NCBI GenBank assembly: GCA_934636245.1
Contig: CAKUAI010000002.1
Coordinates: 62,001-126,000 of the forward strand
Length of the DNA: 64,000 nt
Reading direction: 5' to 3'
Source: an uncultured Coriobacteriales bacterium
Lineage (GTDB): Bacteria > Actinomycetota > Coriobacteriia > Coriobacteriales > UMGS124
In this document: positions 26,776-35,005 of the stretch, one piece after another
Numbering within the stretch: the first letter of the stretch is position 1
Layout: each line of letters starts with the position of its first letter
The notes under the pieces: model-generated
What the model saw: the letters and a program-made list of their open reading frames with translations, nothing else
Told to the model about the DNA's origin: nothing
The model's database searches: none
Translations under genes and position numbers: made by a program

Positions 26776-27411
26776 ATGGACGAAGAAAAGAAAGGCGTGA
26801 CCAGGCGAAACGCCGTCGTGGGCCTTGCTTGTGTAGCGGGTTCGCTCGGGCTGGGCGCACTTGCCACCTGCTTGCCCGCCGACGATGTGTTGCGTCCGCC
26901 GGGCGGCCAGGATGACGCGAGGCTGTTGTCGCTGTGCGTGCGCTGCCAGCGCTGCTTTGAGGCATGCCCGCGCAAGGCGATCTCGCCGGCGAGCATCGAG
27001 GACGGTTTCCTCAACTTGCGCACTCCGCGGATGGACTTCCATTCTGGCTGGTGCGACTTCTGCGAGGAGGAAAACGGTGGGCATCCTCGCTGCGTGCTCA
27101 CCTGCCCCACCGGTGCCCTGCGCCTGGATGAGGATGCCAAGAGGCGCGACGTGGTCATCGGCAAGCCGCTGCTCACGCACGACTGGTGCCTGGCCTACCG
27201 CATGACGCGCTGCCGCGACTGTTACGACGCCTGCGAGCTCGACGCCATCACGCTCGACGACGCGAAGCGCCCGCATCTCGACCTCGAGAAGTGCAACGGC
27301 TGCGGTGCCTGCGAGTACGTGTGCCCTTCGATGCGTGCTGGCTCCATGGTGAGCGGCACGGCGCACAGGGCAATCATCATCGTGAACGTCGACGAGGCGG
27401 GGGAGGTGTAG
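26776..27411 (+). CDS. NapG-like ferredoxin-type protein with Tat signal
   Basis: 211 residues from the ATG at 26776. A short twin-arginine signal (KGVTRRNAVVGLACVAGSLGLGA) is followed by four cysteine clusters: CVRCQRCFEACP, then CDFCEE...CVLTCP, then CRDCYDACE and CNGCGACEYVCP. This matches NapG/MauM-type polyferredoxins, which sit on the outer face of the membrane and receive electrons from a NapH-type quinol oxidase. The NapH-like gene follows after 4 bp. No periplasmic nitrate reductase is present, so the pair must serve another acceptor. Confidence 0.88.
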   Translation: MDEEKKGVTRRNAVVGLACVAGSLGLGALATCLPADDVLRPPGGQDDARLLSLCVRCQRCFEACPRKAISPASIEDGFLNLRTPRMDFHSGWCDFCEEENGGHPRCVLTCPTGALRLDEDAKRRDVVIGKPLLTHDWCLAYRMTRCRDCYDACELDAITLDDAKRPHLDLEKCNGCGACEYVCPSMRAGSMVSGTAHRAIIIVNVDEAGEV

Positions 27412-27415
27412 GGCC

Positions 27416-28594
27416 ATGGAGAAGAAAAAGAGCTACAAGCCGCAGGCTGCAGGCGACGCCGAGGCTGCTGCGTCTGCCAGGAAGGCTAAGCGCGCCAGCT
27501 GCAAGCCCCAGGCTGTGCCGGCGGGCGAGGCCGCCCCGGGCGAGGAGCCCGCGTCATCCAAGGAGAAGCGCGCCACGTACAAACCTCAACCTGCAGCGGC
27601 GGGCAAGCCTGCTGTGGACGGGGAAGCTCCCGCGCCCAAGGCCAAGCGCGCCACGTACAAGCCGCAGTCGGGCGAGAAGCGCGGTGGCGGTCTCACGAAG
27701 TCCCGTCGCGCTCTGCCGGCACTTGTGCTGCTCGTGTGCGCCGTGGCCTTTGTCGCCATGGTGCCGCTGGGCAACATCTCGGCGTTCGGGTGGGAGTCCA
27801 TCTCGGCCATCTGCCCCATGGGAGCGCTTTCGAGCCTGCTTGCAAGCAAGACGCTCGTGCCGCGCGTGCTCATCAGCCTCGTCATCGCCTTGGCGCTCAT
27901 CCTGCTGTTCGGCCGCGCCTTCTGCTCGTGGATCTGTTCGGTGCCCTTTGTCGAGCGCATCCTGGGCCTGCGCGACGGTGATTGCGAGGGTGGCCGCAAG
28001 GCTGCGGCCGGCAAGGAGAAGGGTTCCTGCTCGCAGGGTTGCTCGGGCTGCGCCAAGGCGCGCGGCAAGGCCGTCGACAGCCGTCATTTCGTGCTGGGCG
28101 GCACGCTCCTGTCCGCTGCCGTGTTCGGCTTCCCGGTGTTTTGCCTCATCTGCCCCATTGGCCTGACCTTCGCCACCATCTTCCTGGTACTGAGGCTGTT
28201 TGGCGGCTCCGTTTCCTGGGCGCTTCTCGTGGTGCCCGCCCTGCTCATCGCCGAGCTGTTCCTTGCCCGCAAGTGGTGCCACCGCATCTGTCCGCTCGGC
28301 GCCCTCATGTCGCTTGTGTCGAAAGGCAACCGCACGTTCGTGCCCACGATTGACAAGGACATGTGCCTGGAGGAGACGCGCGGCGCGCATTGCGGGCGCT
28401 GCCATGCGGCGTGCCCTGAGGGCATCGACCTGCGCAACCTCGCCGAGAGCCCCGTGGCCATCAACGAGTGCGTGAAGTGCCGCGCCTGCGTGGAGGCGTG
28501 CCCGGCGCATGCGATTTCCGTTCCGTTCCTGCCCAAGGCTGGCGCATCTGCCAGGCAGGCTCATGAGTGCGAGGGGGTGCGTGAGGATGGCTAA
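27416..28594 (+). CDS. NapH-like membrane iron-sulfur protein with repetitive N-terminal tail
   Basis: 392 residues. Membrane core (about 98-290) with NapH-type cysteine motifs SAICPMGALSSL, CSWICSVPFVERI, CLICPIGL and CHRICPLGALMS, then a C-terminal ferredoxin part (CGRCHAACPEGI, CVKCRACVEACPAHAI). The family oxidises quinol and passes electrons to NapG. Unusually, the first 90 residues are a basic, Ala/Pro-rich tail with four KRATYKPQ-like motifs at 3-10, 25-32, 51-58 and 77-84, the last three exactly 26 residues apart. The 3' end overlaps the next gene by 8 bp. Confidence 0.86.
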   Translation: MEKKKSYKPQAAGDAEAAASARKAKRASCKPQAVPAGEAAPGEEPASSKEKRATYKPQPAAAGKPAVDGEAPAPKAKRATYKPQSGEKRGGGLTKSRRALPALVLLVCAVAFVAMVPLGNISAFGWESISAICPMGALSSLLASKTLVPRVLISLVIALALILLFGRAFCSWICSVPFVERILGLRDGDCEGGRKAAAGKEKGSCSQGCSGCAKARGKAVDSRHFVLGGTLLSAAVFGFPVFCLICPIGLTFATIFLVLRLFGGSVSWALLVVPALLIAELFLARKWCHRICPLGALMSLVSKGNRTFVPTIDKDMCLEETRGAHCGRCHAACPEGIDLRNLAESPVAINECVKCRACVEACPAHAISVPFLPKAGASARQAHECEGVREDG

Positions 28595-29825
28595 GGTCGA
28601 TTCGGCCGCCGCGCTGCTTTCGCGCCTGCAGAGCGCCGACCTCAACGTGTACCCCTACCGCTGCGTTGTGGTGCGCAACCGCCATGCGAGCTGCATGCGC
28701 TGCGCCCAGGCCTGCACGTCGGGCGCCATCAGCGTGGAGGACGGTGCGGTCAACGTCGACCCCGACCTGTGCGTCGGCTGCGGCACGTGCGCAACGGTGT
28801 GTCCCACCTGCGCTTTGGAGGCTCGTCACCCGGCCGATGCCGAGCTTGCGGTGCGCGCCCACGAGGCGCTCGAGGCCTGCGGCGACACGCTCGTCGTGGC
28901 CTGCGACTCCCTGTGGCGCCGCAACGCCGACGCGATTGACGCTACTCGCGCCGTGCATGTGACCTGCCTGGGGCGCGTGGAGGAGTCGCTGCTCGTCGAC
29001 GCGGCGGCACGCGGTGTCAAGCGCATCTTGCTGGTGCACGGCCCTTGCGAGTGCTGCCCGCGCTCCCCGGGCATGCACACCTACGCCGAGGTCGTGGACA
29101 ACGCGAACCTGCTGCTTGAGACCTGGGGAAGCCCGGCGCGCGTCGAGGTGCGCGAGAAGCTGCCGCGCTGCGTGCGCCTGGCCGACACCGACGAGCGCCC
29201 CGTGCAAGCCGGCCCCGGTTTCGACAGCTCTCGCCGCGAGGTGTTCTCCCAGGTGGGGGACACGGTTGCGGGGATGTTCGTCCCTCAGGACGAGCAAGGG
29301 GTGCACGCGGTCGAGCAGGGCGCGGTCGACGCCGCGCAGGCGGGTGCCTCGGCCGATCAGGCCCCCGGTGCCCTCAAGGCGATGCTCGACGGCACGCTGC
29401 CTCACTTCTTGCCCGACCGCCGCGAGCGCCTGCTCGACGCCCTGGCCGAGCTCGGCGAGCCTGCCGAGGCTGCGATTGAGACGCGCCTGTGGGGCCGCGT
29501 GAACATCGATGTCGTGCGTTGCAAGGGCTGTCTCATGTGCGCCACCTTCTGCCCCACCGGTGCCATCGCCAAGGTGGAGGGCGAAGACGGCGACGTCGTG
29601 CTTGAGCATCGCCCGGCCGACTGCGTGAAGTGCCGCTGCTGCACCGACGTGTGCCCCACCGACGCCCTCACCCTGTATGAGGACGTCTTGTCCAGCGAGG
29701 TTGCCGGCGGATGCGTCACCGAGAGCTTCGAGATGCCCCGCGTGCGCGACAGGCGCGGAGGCCCCCACACGATGCTCAGCGCCTTGAAGAAGATCATCCA
29801 TTGCGACCAGCTCTACGAGCGCTAA
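28587..29825 (+). CDS. Polyferredoxin with central hydrogenase-delta/CoB-like domain
   Basis: 412 residues from the ATG at 28587, overlapping the NapH-like stop; ATG 28563 is an alternative. The N-terminus has two [4Fe-4S] motifs (CMRCAQACTSGAI, CVGCGTCATVCPTCAL) and the C-terminus two more (CKGCLMCATFCPTGAI, CVKCRCCTDVCPTDAL). The middle (about 85-200) has scattered cysteines in an alpha/beta segment (TLVVACDSLWRR, VHVTCLGRVEESLLVDAAARG, GPCECCP) like that of small electron-transfer subunits of MvhD type. It is predicted cytoplasmic, without a signal, and may link a soluble donor to the NapGH-like pair. Confidence 0.78.
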   Translation: MAKVDSAAALLSRLQSADLNVYPYRCVVVRNRHASCMRCAQACTSGAISVEDGAVNVDPDLCVGCGTCATVCPTCALEARHPADAELAVRAHEALEACGDTLVVACDSLWRRNADAIDATRAVHVTCLGRVEESLLVDAAARGVKRILLVHGPCECCPRSPGMHTYAEVVDNANLLLETWGSPARVEVREKLPRCVRLADTDERPVQAGPGFDSSRREVFSQVGDTVAGMFVPQDEQGVHAVEQGAVDAAQAGASADQAPGALKAMLDGTLPHFLPDRRERLLDALAELGEPAEAAIETRLWGRVNIDVVRCKGCLMCATFCPTGAIAKVEGEDGDVVLEHRPADCVKCRCCTDVCPTDALTLYEDVLSSEVAGGCVTESFEMPRVRDRRGGPHTMLSALKKIIHCDQLYER

Positions 29826-29838
29826 AGAGGTGCCCGAC

Positions 29839-31863
29839 ATGGCTATTGATTCTACCTGCCCAAACTCCTGCGCCTCCGAAGCGCCCTGCTCCGTACCTGC
29901 GGCCGACGCCGCCCGCGTGCTCGTGCGCGGCGTCGCCAACTCCGGCAAGACCTCGCTGGCCTGCGACCACGTGCGCGACCTTCTTGCGGCCGGCGTGTCT
30001 GCAGGCGAGATACTCGTTGTCGCCTCCACGCCCACGGCTGCCCACGACATGGGCTGCAAGCTGGGCGAACCTGCGCAGGGCGTGCACGTCTGCACGGCGC
30101 GCGACTTCGAGCTCGCGCTTCTCGGCATGCCCGAGGCCCATGCCGTCATCGGCCGCCGTCCCCATGTGCTGTGCGACTTCGAGGAGTCGTTCCTGCTTGA
30201 GGACATGCGCGCCACGGGCGTGCCGGCGCGTCGCCTCAAGGGCATGCTCGGCTTCTTCCGCAAGAGCCTGACCGAGCTTGCCGACGACGATATGGCGAGC
30301 TTCATCATCGACCCGCGCGAGCAGGCCGTGCTCGACGCGCTCTATCGCCACCTGGGTGCCTACGACGCGATTCTTGACTGCGAGGTCTCGAACCTTGCTG
30401 TGCACTGCCTGCACGTCCATCCCGAGATGGCGGGTGCCTGCGGCGTGCGTCACGTTGTGGTCGACGACTACCACTGCCTGAACCGCGCCAGCCAGGTGCT
30501 CTTCGACCTGCTCAAGCCCGCAACGCTGTGGGCCTTTGCCGACGAGACGCTCGAGCGCCAGGGCACCGACCCGTTCCCGTATCCGGCCGGCATGGCGGAG
30601 TTCTGCCAGCGCAACCCCGAGGTCGTCACCGTCGAGCTCGCGGCGCCTGCGGCCGGTGTGGCCGCCGCCGCCGCCCAGCTCGCCTCGAGCGGTTATCTTT
30701 CGGCGCTTTCCATCGGTCTTGCCGAGAGCAGGGGCAAGGTCGAGACCGAGCGGGCCTACGAGGTCGTTGCTGCCGCCCGTCCTGTCGAGGGCGTGTCGCA
30801 GCGCGTTTACGCCGGCCCCGATGAGGAGGTCGCAGGCGTCGCGGCCTATGTCGCCGGCCTCGTCGAGACGGGCTGCGACCCCGCCGACATCTTGGTGCTT
30901 GCCCCCAACCGCGCGTGGTTCGGCCGTGTCTGCCGCGCCCTGCATGAGAAGGGCGTCGCCCTTGAGGAGCACGACGGCCGCCGTGTGGCGGGTGGCTCCT
31001 TCCGCGACCTGGAGACGTGCCGCACGGGTCGCATGTACACCGCGCTGGCGTTGCTTGCCGACCCCAATGACTCGCTGGCATGGCGCTGCTGGTGCGGTTG
31101 CGGCGACTACCTGGCCCGAAGCAACATTTTTACCGGCATCGAGGAGCTTGCCGTGCAGCGCGGCATCGGCCTGGGCGAGGCGCTGGGGCTGCTTGACGCG
31201 GGTGAGGCCCCTGAGGTGTCCGGCCAGGAGTCGGCGCTCGTGGCATATCGCCAAGGACGCGCGATGATCGAAGACCTGGGCGCCCTGTGCGGCTCGGAGC
31301 TGCTTGCACGCTTGGCCGAGGGCCTCGGCATGGAGGCTGTGCCTTCTGTGTACGCCGGCTTGGTCGCTGACACCGCAGCTGGCGAGAAGGCCGGAGCTGC
31401 GGAGCTTCTCGCCTGCGCCCGAGCGCTTGCTCAGGGCGGGGTTTCCAAGCCCGGCACCGTGAGGGTTGCCATGTACGACCAGGCGGGCGCCCTTAAGGCG
31501 ACCCACGTCGTGGTGTGCGGCCTCATGAACGGCTGGATGCCCGGCCATGCCTACTTTGACCTGGCAGAGGCCGATTTCGATGTCCGCGCCGCACTGGACG
31601 CGCAGGCTCGCGCGGACATGTACCGCCTCGCTTCGTGCGCCACGGGCGACCTTGTGTGCACGGGCTTTGCCCGCTGTGACCTGGAGCTTGCCGAGCGCAC
31701 CCACCTCAAGGGCTACAAGGTCGCCATGGGCGCCGGCGGTCTGCGCACGACCACCGTTCGCCCCAGCGACCTGCTCGTCTATGCGCTGCACGCCTGGGGT
31801 CTGGCCCCGCTTCCGAGCGGCTCCCTGCTGAAGGATTTCACGTCGGCTCGCGTCAACGCCTAG
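29839..31863 (+). CDS. UvrD-like ATPase with altered motifs II and VI (first of a pair)
   Basis: 674 residues from the ATG at 29839 (GAGGTG upstream). Helicase-like Walker A GVANSGKTSLACDHV at about 30-44; motif II region HVVVDDYHCLN, where UvrD has DExQ; a motif IV-like VLAPNRAWFGRVCRALHEKG; then ALLADPNDSLAWRCWC; and a motif V-like THVVVCGLMNGWMP. In motif VI, where UvrD has TRA, it reads LASCATGDLV, so the arginine finger is missing. It shares its layout with the gene at 32917, indicating duplication. True helicase activity is doubtful; nucleotide-dependent regulation or assembly is possible. It lies 13 bp after the polyferredoxin gene. Confidence 0.7.
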   Translation: MAIDSTCPNSCASEAPCSVPAADAARVLVRGVANSGKTSLACDHVRDLLAAGVSAGEILVVASTPTAAHDMGCKLGEPAQGVHVCTARDFELALLGMPEAHAVIGRRPHVLCDFEESFLLEDMRATGVPARRLKGMLGFFRKSLTELADDDMASFIIDPREQAVLDALYRHLGAYDAILDCEVSNLAVHCLHVHPEMAGACGVRHVVVDDYHCLNRASQVLFDLLKPATLWAFADETLERQGTDPFPYPAGMAEFCQRNPEVVTVELAAPAAGVAAAAAQLASSGYLSALSIGLAESRGKVETERAYEVVAAARPVEGVSQRVYAGPDEEVAGVAAYVAGLVETGCDPADILVLAPNRAWFGRVCRALHEKGVALEEHDGRRVAGGSFRDLETCRTGRMYTALALLADPNDSLAWRCWCGCGDYLARSNIFTGIEELAVQRGIGLGEALGLLDAGEAPEVSGQESALVAYRQGRAMIEDLGALCGSELLARLAEGLGMEAVPSVYAGLVADTAAGEKAGAAELLACARALAQGGVSKPGTVRVAMYDQAGALKATHVVVCGLMNGWMPGHAYFDLAEADFDVRAALDAQARADMYRLASCATGDLVCTGFARCDLELAERTHLKGYKVAMGAGGLRTTTVRPSDLLVYALHAWGLAPLPSGSLLKDFTSARVNA

Positions 31864-31885
31864 AAAACAACGATTGGAGACTTCC

Positions 31886-32914
31886 ATGCTCATCCATCCC
31901 TCCCTCATCGAGAAGGTCAGCCTCGACTCCCGCGAGCACAACGCCGACGTCGCGGCCGACATCAAGCGTTCTTTTGCCTATGTGGGCCCCATCACCGTGG
32001 TTTCGCACGAGCCCTGCGCGCCCGAGGCTCCCGTGAACAACGAGATGCGCCTTATCTGCCGCATGAGCAGGCCGTATTGGACCAGCGAGGGCGATGGCGA
32101 TCAGATGTGGGACGCCATGCGCACCTGGCTTGAGGCCAAGGCCTACAAGGTGGCTTCCACTATCGCCAACTTCAACAAGTCGCGCAGCGAAGCAGGACAT
32201 CAGACGGTTGCCTACGACCGCGTCGAGCTCGACATGAAGCCCTACGCCTTCGGTATCGCCTGCACGCAGGCAGACGAGCTGCCCGACGTGGTGGCCGTTG
32301 CCAGCCGCGTGCGCGAGCTGCTTGCCCAGGGCGTGCTGCCCGCCGACATGGCAGGCATCGAGGCTCCCGCCGCCGCAAGCCTAGCCGAGCAGGTTGAGAA
32401 CGCCCGCGTGCAGGCCGAGGCCGCCGCGGCAGCCGCTGCCGCCGGCGAGGCGCAGGCCGATGAGACCCAGGCTGACAAGGCTGCCGAGGGCGAGCCTGCG
32501 GAGGGCGAGGCCGCCGAGATGCAGGCCGCCCTTGCTGGGGCCGCCGCGGGAACGGCCGCCCAAGCCAAGGTCGAGACTGCGGATGACGAGAACCGCGTGG
32601 CCCAGGCCGCCCCTGGTAAGTCTGCCGAGGCTCAGGCTACCCTTGCTGAGAGTTTCGGGCTCGCAGGTGACAAACAGTCTGCCTGTGACGCTGCGGCTGA
32701 GCAGCCCGCCGAGGACACTGTGTCCGTCGAGGGTGTCGAGGTCGCAGAACAGGACGTTCCCGCAGGTGACGAGCAGCCTGCTGAGCCCGAGGCCCCTGCG
32801 CGCCTGAAGCACGCAAGCGACAACCTGACGAGCCTGGATTACACGATGTGGGACGTGCGCCTGGCCGATGGCAGCGTGCGCACGCTCGACAGCGTCTCTG
32901 GAACGTGGGCCTAG
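31886..32914 (+). CDS. Unknown protein with Ala/Glu-rich linker between the UvrD-like genes
   Basis: 342 residues from the ATG at 31886, which follows TTGGAGA. A compact N-terminal domain of about 150 residues (MLIHPSLIEKVSLDSREHNA, RSFAYVGPITVVSHEP, RMSRPYWTSEGDGDQMWDAM) is followed by about 120 residues rich in Ala, Glu, Gln and Asp (roughly 165-300). A short conserved-looking tail ends it: LTSLDYTMWDVRLADGSVRTLDSVSG. No family is recognised, and there are no cysteine motifs, signal or membrane spans. Its tight placement (22 bp after, 2 bp before) between two paralogous ATPases suggests a shared complex. Confidence 0.6.
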   Translation: MLIHPSLIEKVSLDSREHNADVAADIKRSFAYVGPITVVSHEPCAPEAPVNNEMRLICRMSRPYWTSEGDGDQMWDAMRTWLEAKAYKVASTIANFNKSRSEAGHQTVAYDRVELDMKPYAFGIACTQADELPDVVAVASRVRELLAQGVLPADMAGIEAPAAASLAEQVENARVQAEAAAAAAAAGEAQADETQADKAAEGEPAEGEAAEMQAALAGAAAGTAAQAKVETADDENRVAQAAPGKSAEAQATLAESFGLAGDKQSACDAAAEQPAEDTVSVEGVEVAEQDVPAGDEQPAEPEAPARLKHASDNLTSLDYTMWDVRLADGSVRTLDSVSGTWA

Positions 32915-32916
32915 TC

Positions 32917-34695
32917 ATGTGCACCCCCAAGGTCGATGTCCTGACGGGCGGCGCCTGCTCGGGCAAGACGCAGGCGCTTGTGGCGCGCGTGCATGAGTTG
33001 CTGACCTGCGACGTGGCCCCCACTGACGTGCTCGTGGTGACGCCGAGTGCCGATGGGGCACTTGAGCTGGCAATACGTCTTGCTGCAAGCCTTGACGGCA
33101 GCCAGGCCCCCCGCGTTGTCTCGTGGCGCAGGCTTGCCCATGAGTTTGCGGGCTCCCCGCGTGTGCTCGGGGCCACCGAGCGCTCGCTCCTTCTTGCCGA
33201 CCTGCGCTCGGCGGGTTTCTCGGCCGGGGACATCGCTTGCGCCCAGGGCCAGGCGACGGCCATGTGGACAAGCGGAGATGGTGCCCCCTCTGGCGGGCAG
33301 GAGCAGGACGCCTGTCTGAAAGCCCTGCTTGATGCCCTTATTGCGCGCAATGCCATGCTGCCAGAGTCCCTTGTTGCCCAGGCTCGCGCCCACTTTGCTG
33401 CAGAAGGGGAGGGCGGGCATGCCGTAGCTCACATCCTTGTGGACGACGCCGATGCGGTGCCCCTGGAGGCCTTGCGGCTTGTGGCATGCCTTGCCCAGGC
33501 GAGTCTTTTCCTTGTGGGCGACGCCGACCGCCTGGGCGCCTCCCGTGCGGATGGGACTGACCCGCGCGCGTTTCTATCCCTGGCAGATGCCGCGGGCGTG
33601 TGCGCCTTGCCTCAACCTTCTCATCGTATGAACGCGGCTCGTTCTCAAGCCGTGAAGTGGGGCGATGCCGCCGAGGAGGCTGCAGGCGTCACCGCGCTCG
33701 TCGACCTCACGCTCTCCGGCGCACGCGTGGGCGATGGCCCCGTGGCTCTCGTCGTGCCCAATCGCCCGTGGGCCCGCCGCATCTCGCAGTCGCTTGCGAA
33801 TGCCGGCATCGAGGTGTGCGACATGGCCTACGTCGGCCCCCTTGCCTGTGACCCGCGCGACCCGAAGGGCTGCGCGCCCCTGCGTTGCTTCGCCGCCCTG
33901 GGTCTTTTGGCTGACGAGAGCGACATTGCGAGCTGGCGCACCTGGTGCTCGCTGGGCTATGCCGACCTCGGTGCGACTGCCTGGGCAAACCTTCAGGCCT
34001 ACGCGACGTCTGGGGGCAAGGGCATCGTCCAGGCGTTGCAGGATACTTGCGCCGAGGTCGACGCGGGCAATGCGCCCTTCTCCGGAGCACGCCAGCTCGC
34101 CGCACGCGTCCGCGAGGCCGAGGCGCTCTTCAAAGCCTGTGCGGCTACCCCGCGCGGGTTTCGCCTGCTTGAGGCCATCGACCCGGCGAGGACCCCGGCG
34201 TTTCGCCAGCTGTTCCCGCTTTTGGGCGACGACCTCGTCGCCTTGGATGCCGTCGGCCTCTTTGCCGTCGCCCAGCGCAGCGCCTTCGACCCCGGCTTGA
34301 CCCTGGCGCCCGTCGAGGCCTACGGTGCCCGCGTCCACGGCGAGGTCGTGCCCCTCATGGACAAGCGCGCCTACATCTGCCGTCCCGATGCGCTTGTGGG
34401 CGTGCATCCGCGCCTTGCGGCCGCCCTGGGTGCCAATGAAGGGCTCGTCGATGCCCCACAGCTCAGCGCAACCTTGTCTACCTGCGCCGATGAGCTTGTG
34501 GTCTCGTACATCCAGCGCATGCCTGCCGATGCGGCACGTCGTTTGGGCGCCTCGTTTCACCGCACGCGCGCGGAGGTGGGGGAGCAGGTTGCGCTCCTGC
34601 GACCCACGTCGGCGCTCGAGGCCCTAGGAGCCGAGGCCCCGGCTACCATGAGCGGCCAGCAGTACTGTTCCAGCGTCCTGGGCCTGCGTCCGTAG
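32917..34695 (+). CDS. UvrD-like ATPase with altered motifs II and VI (second of a pair)
   Basis: 592 residues from the ATG at 32917, two bases after the previous stop, with coupled translation likely. Walker A LTGGACSGKTQALVARV near 9-25; motif II region HILVDDADAV; PQPSHRMN resembling motif III/IV flanks; VALVVPNRPWARRISQSLANAGI near motif IV; and LGLLADESDIASWRTWCSLG. The C-terminal motif VI equivalent is LSTCADELVVSY, again with Cys in place of the TRA arginine. It follows the 29839 gene segment by segment, so the two are paralogues. It is the last gene of the cluster. Confidence 0.7.
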   Translation: MCTPKVDVLTGGACSGKTQALVARVHELLTCDVAPTDVLVVTPSADGALELAIRLAASLDGSQAPRVVSWRRLAHEFAGSPRVLGATERSLLLADLRSAGFSAGDIACAQGQATAMWTSGDGAPSGGQEQDACLKALLDALIARNAMLPESLVAQARAHFAAEGEGGHAVAHILVDDADAVPLEALRLVACLAQASLFLVGDADRLGASRADGTDPRAFLSLADAAGVCALPQPSHRMNAARSQAVKWGDAAEEAAGVTALVDLTLSGARVGDGPVALVVPNRPWARRISQSLANAGIEVCDMAYVGPLACDPRDPKGCAPLRCFAALGLLADESDIASWRTWCSLGYADLGATAWANLQAYATSGGKGIVQALQDTCAEVDAGNAPFSGARQLAARVREAEALFKACAATPRGFRLLEAIDPARTPAFRQLFPLLGDDLVALDAVGLFAVAQRSAFDPGLTLAPVEAYGARVHGEVVPLMDKRAYICRPDALVGVHPRLAAALGANEGLVDAPQLSATLSTCADELVVSYIQRMPADAARRLGASFHRTRAEVGEQVALLRPTSALEALGAEAPATMSGQQYCSSVLGLRP

Positions 34696-34720
34696 GTCCG
34701 GGAGGACAAAAAACGCGCGA

Positions 34721-34835
34721 GTTTGCGTTTTAATGGGAGCTTGGTCAGTAGGTCTTCCAGACGCTCCTCATCTACCTGGGACGATGTTGCGGTCCAATGC
34801 CGCCCTGCAGATGGTCGGAAGATTAAAACGCAAAC
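34721..34835 (-). repeat. Long inverted-repeat element, copy C2
   Basis: GTTTGCGTTTTAAT (34721-34734) is exactly complementary to 34822-34835, and a T-run follows. CCTCATCTACCTG at 34766-34778 is the reverse complement of the inner motif of C1. Read on the minus strand, the distances from arm to motif and motif to arm (59 and 34 bp) equal those of C1. Confidence 0.75.
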
Positions 34836-34862
34836 ATACGTCATTTTTTAGCGCCGACACGC

Positions 34863-34912
34863 AAAAGGCCGCCCGCACAAGCCGTTTTGAACGGCTGTGC
34901 GGGCGGCCTTTT
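34863..34912. terminator. Strong bidirectional terminator
   Basis: AAAAGGCCGCCCGCACA and its complement form a stem of about 20 bp around a TTGA loop region, with A-runs and T-runs on both sides. It ends the UvrD-like cluster on the plus strand and the LuxR gene on the minus strand. With element C2 it fills most of the 310-bp gap. Confidence 0.9.
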
Positions 34913-35005
34913 CTCGTTCGGGTCGCGCCAGTCGGGTGCCGGTGCGCCTGTTGAGCGCCAGTGGGCCAGTTGAGTGCGGTGCGCCAGTCGAGTGCCCGTT
35001 CGCCC

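Noticed and set aside
26776..28594. Periplasmic nitrate reductase (nap) operon
   Set aside because: NapG- and NapH-like genes are present, but no NapA, NapB or NapD homologue is in the cluster.
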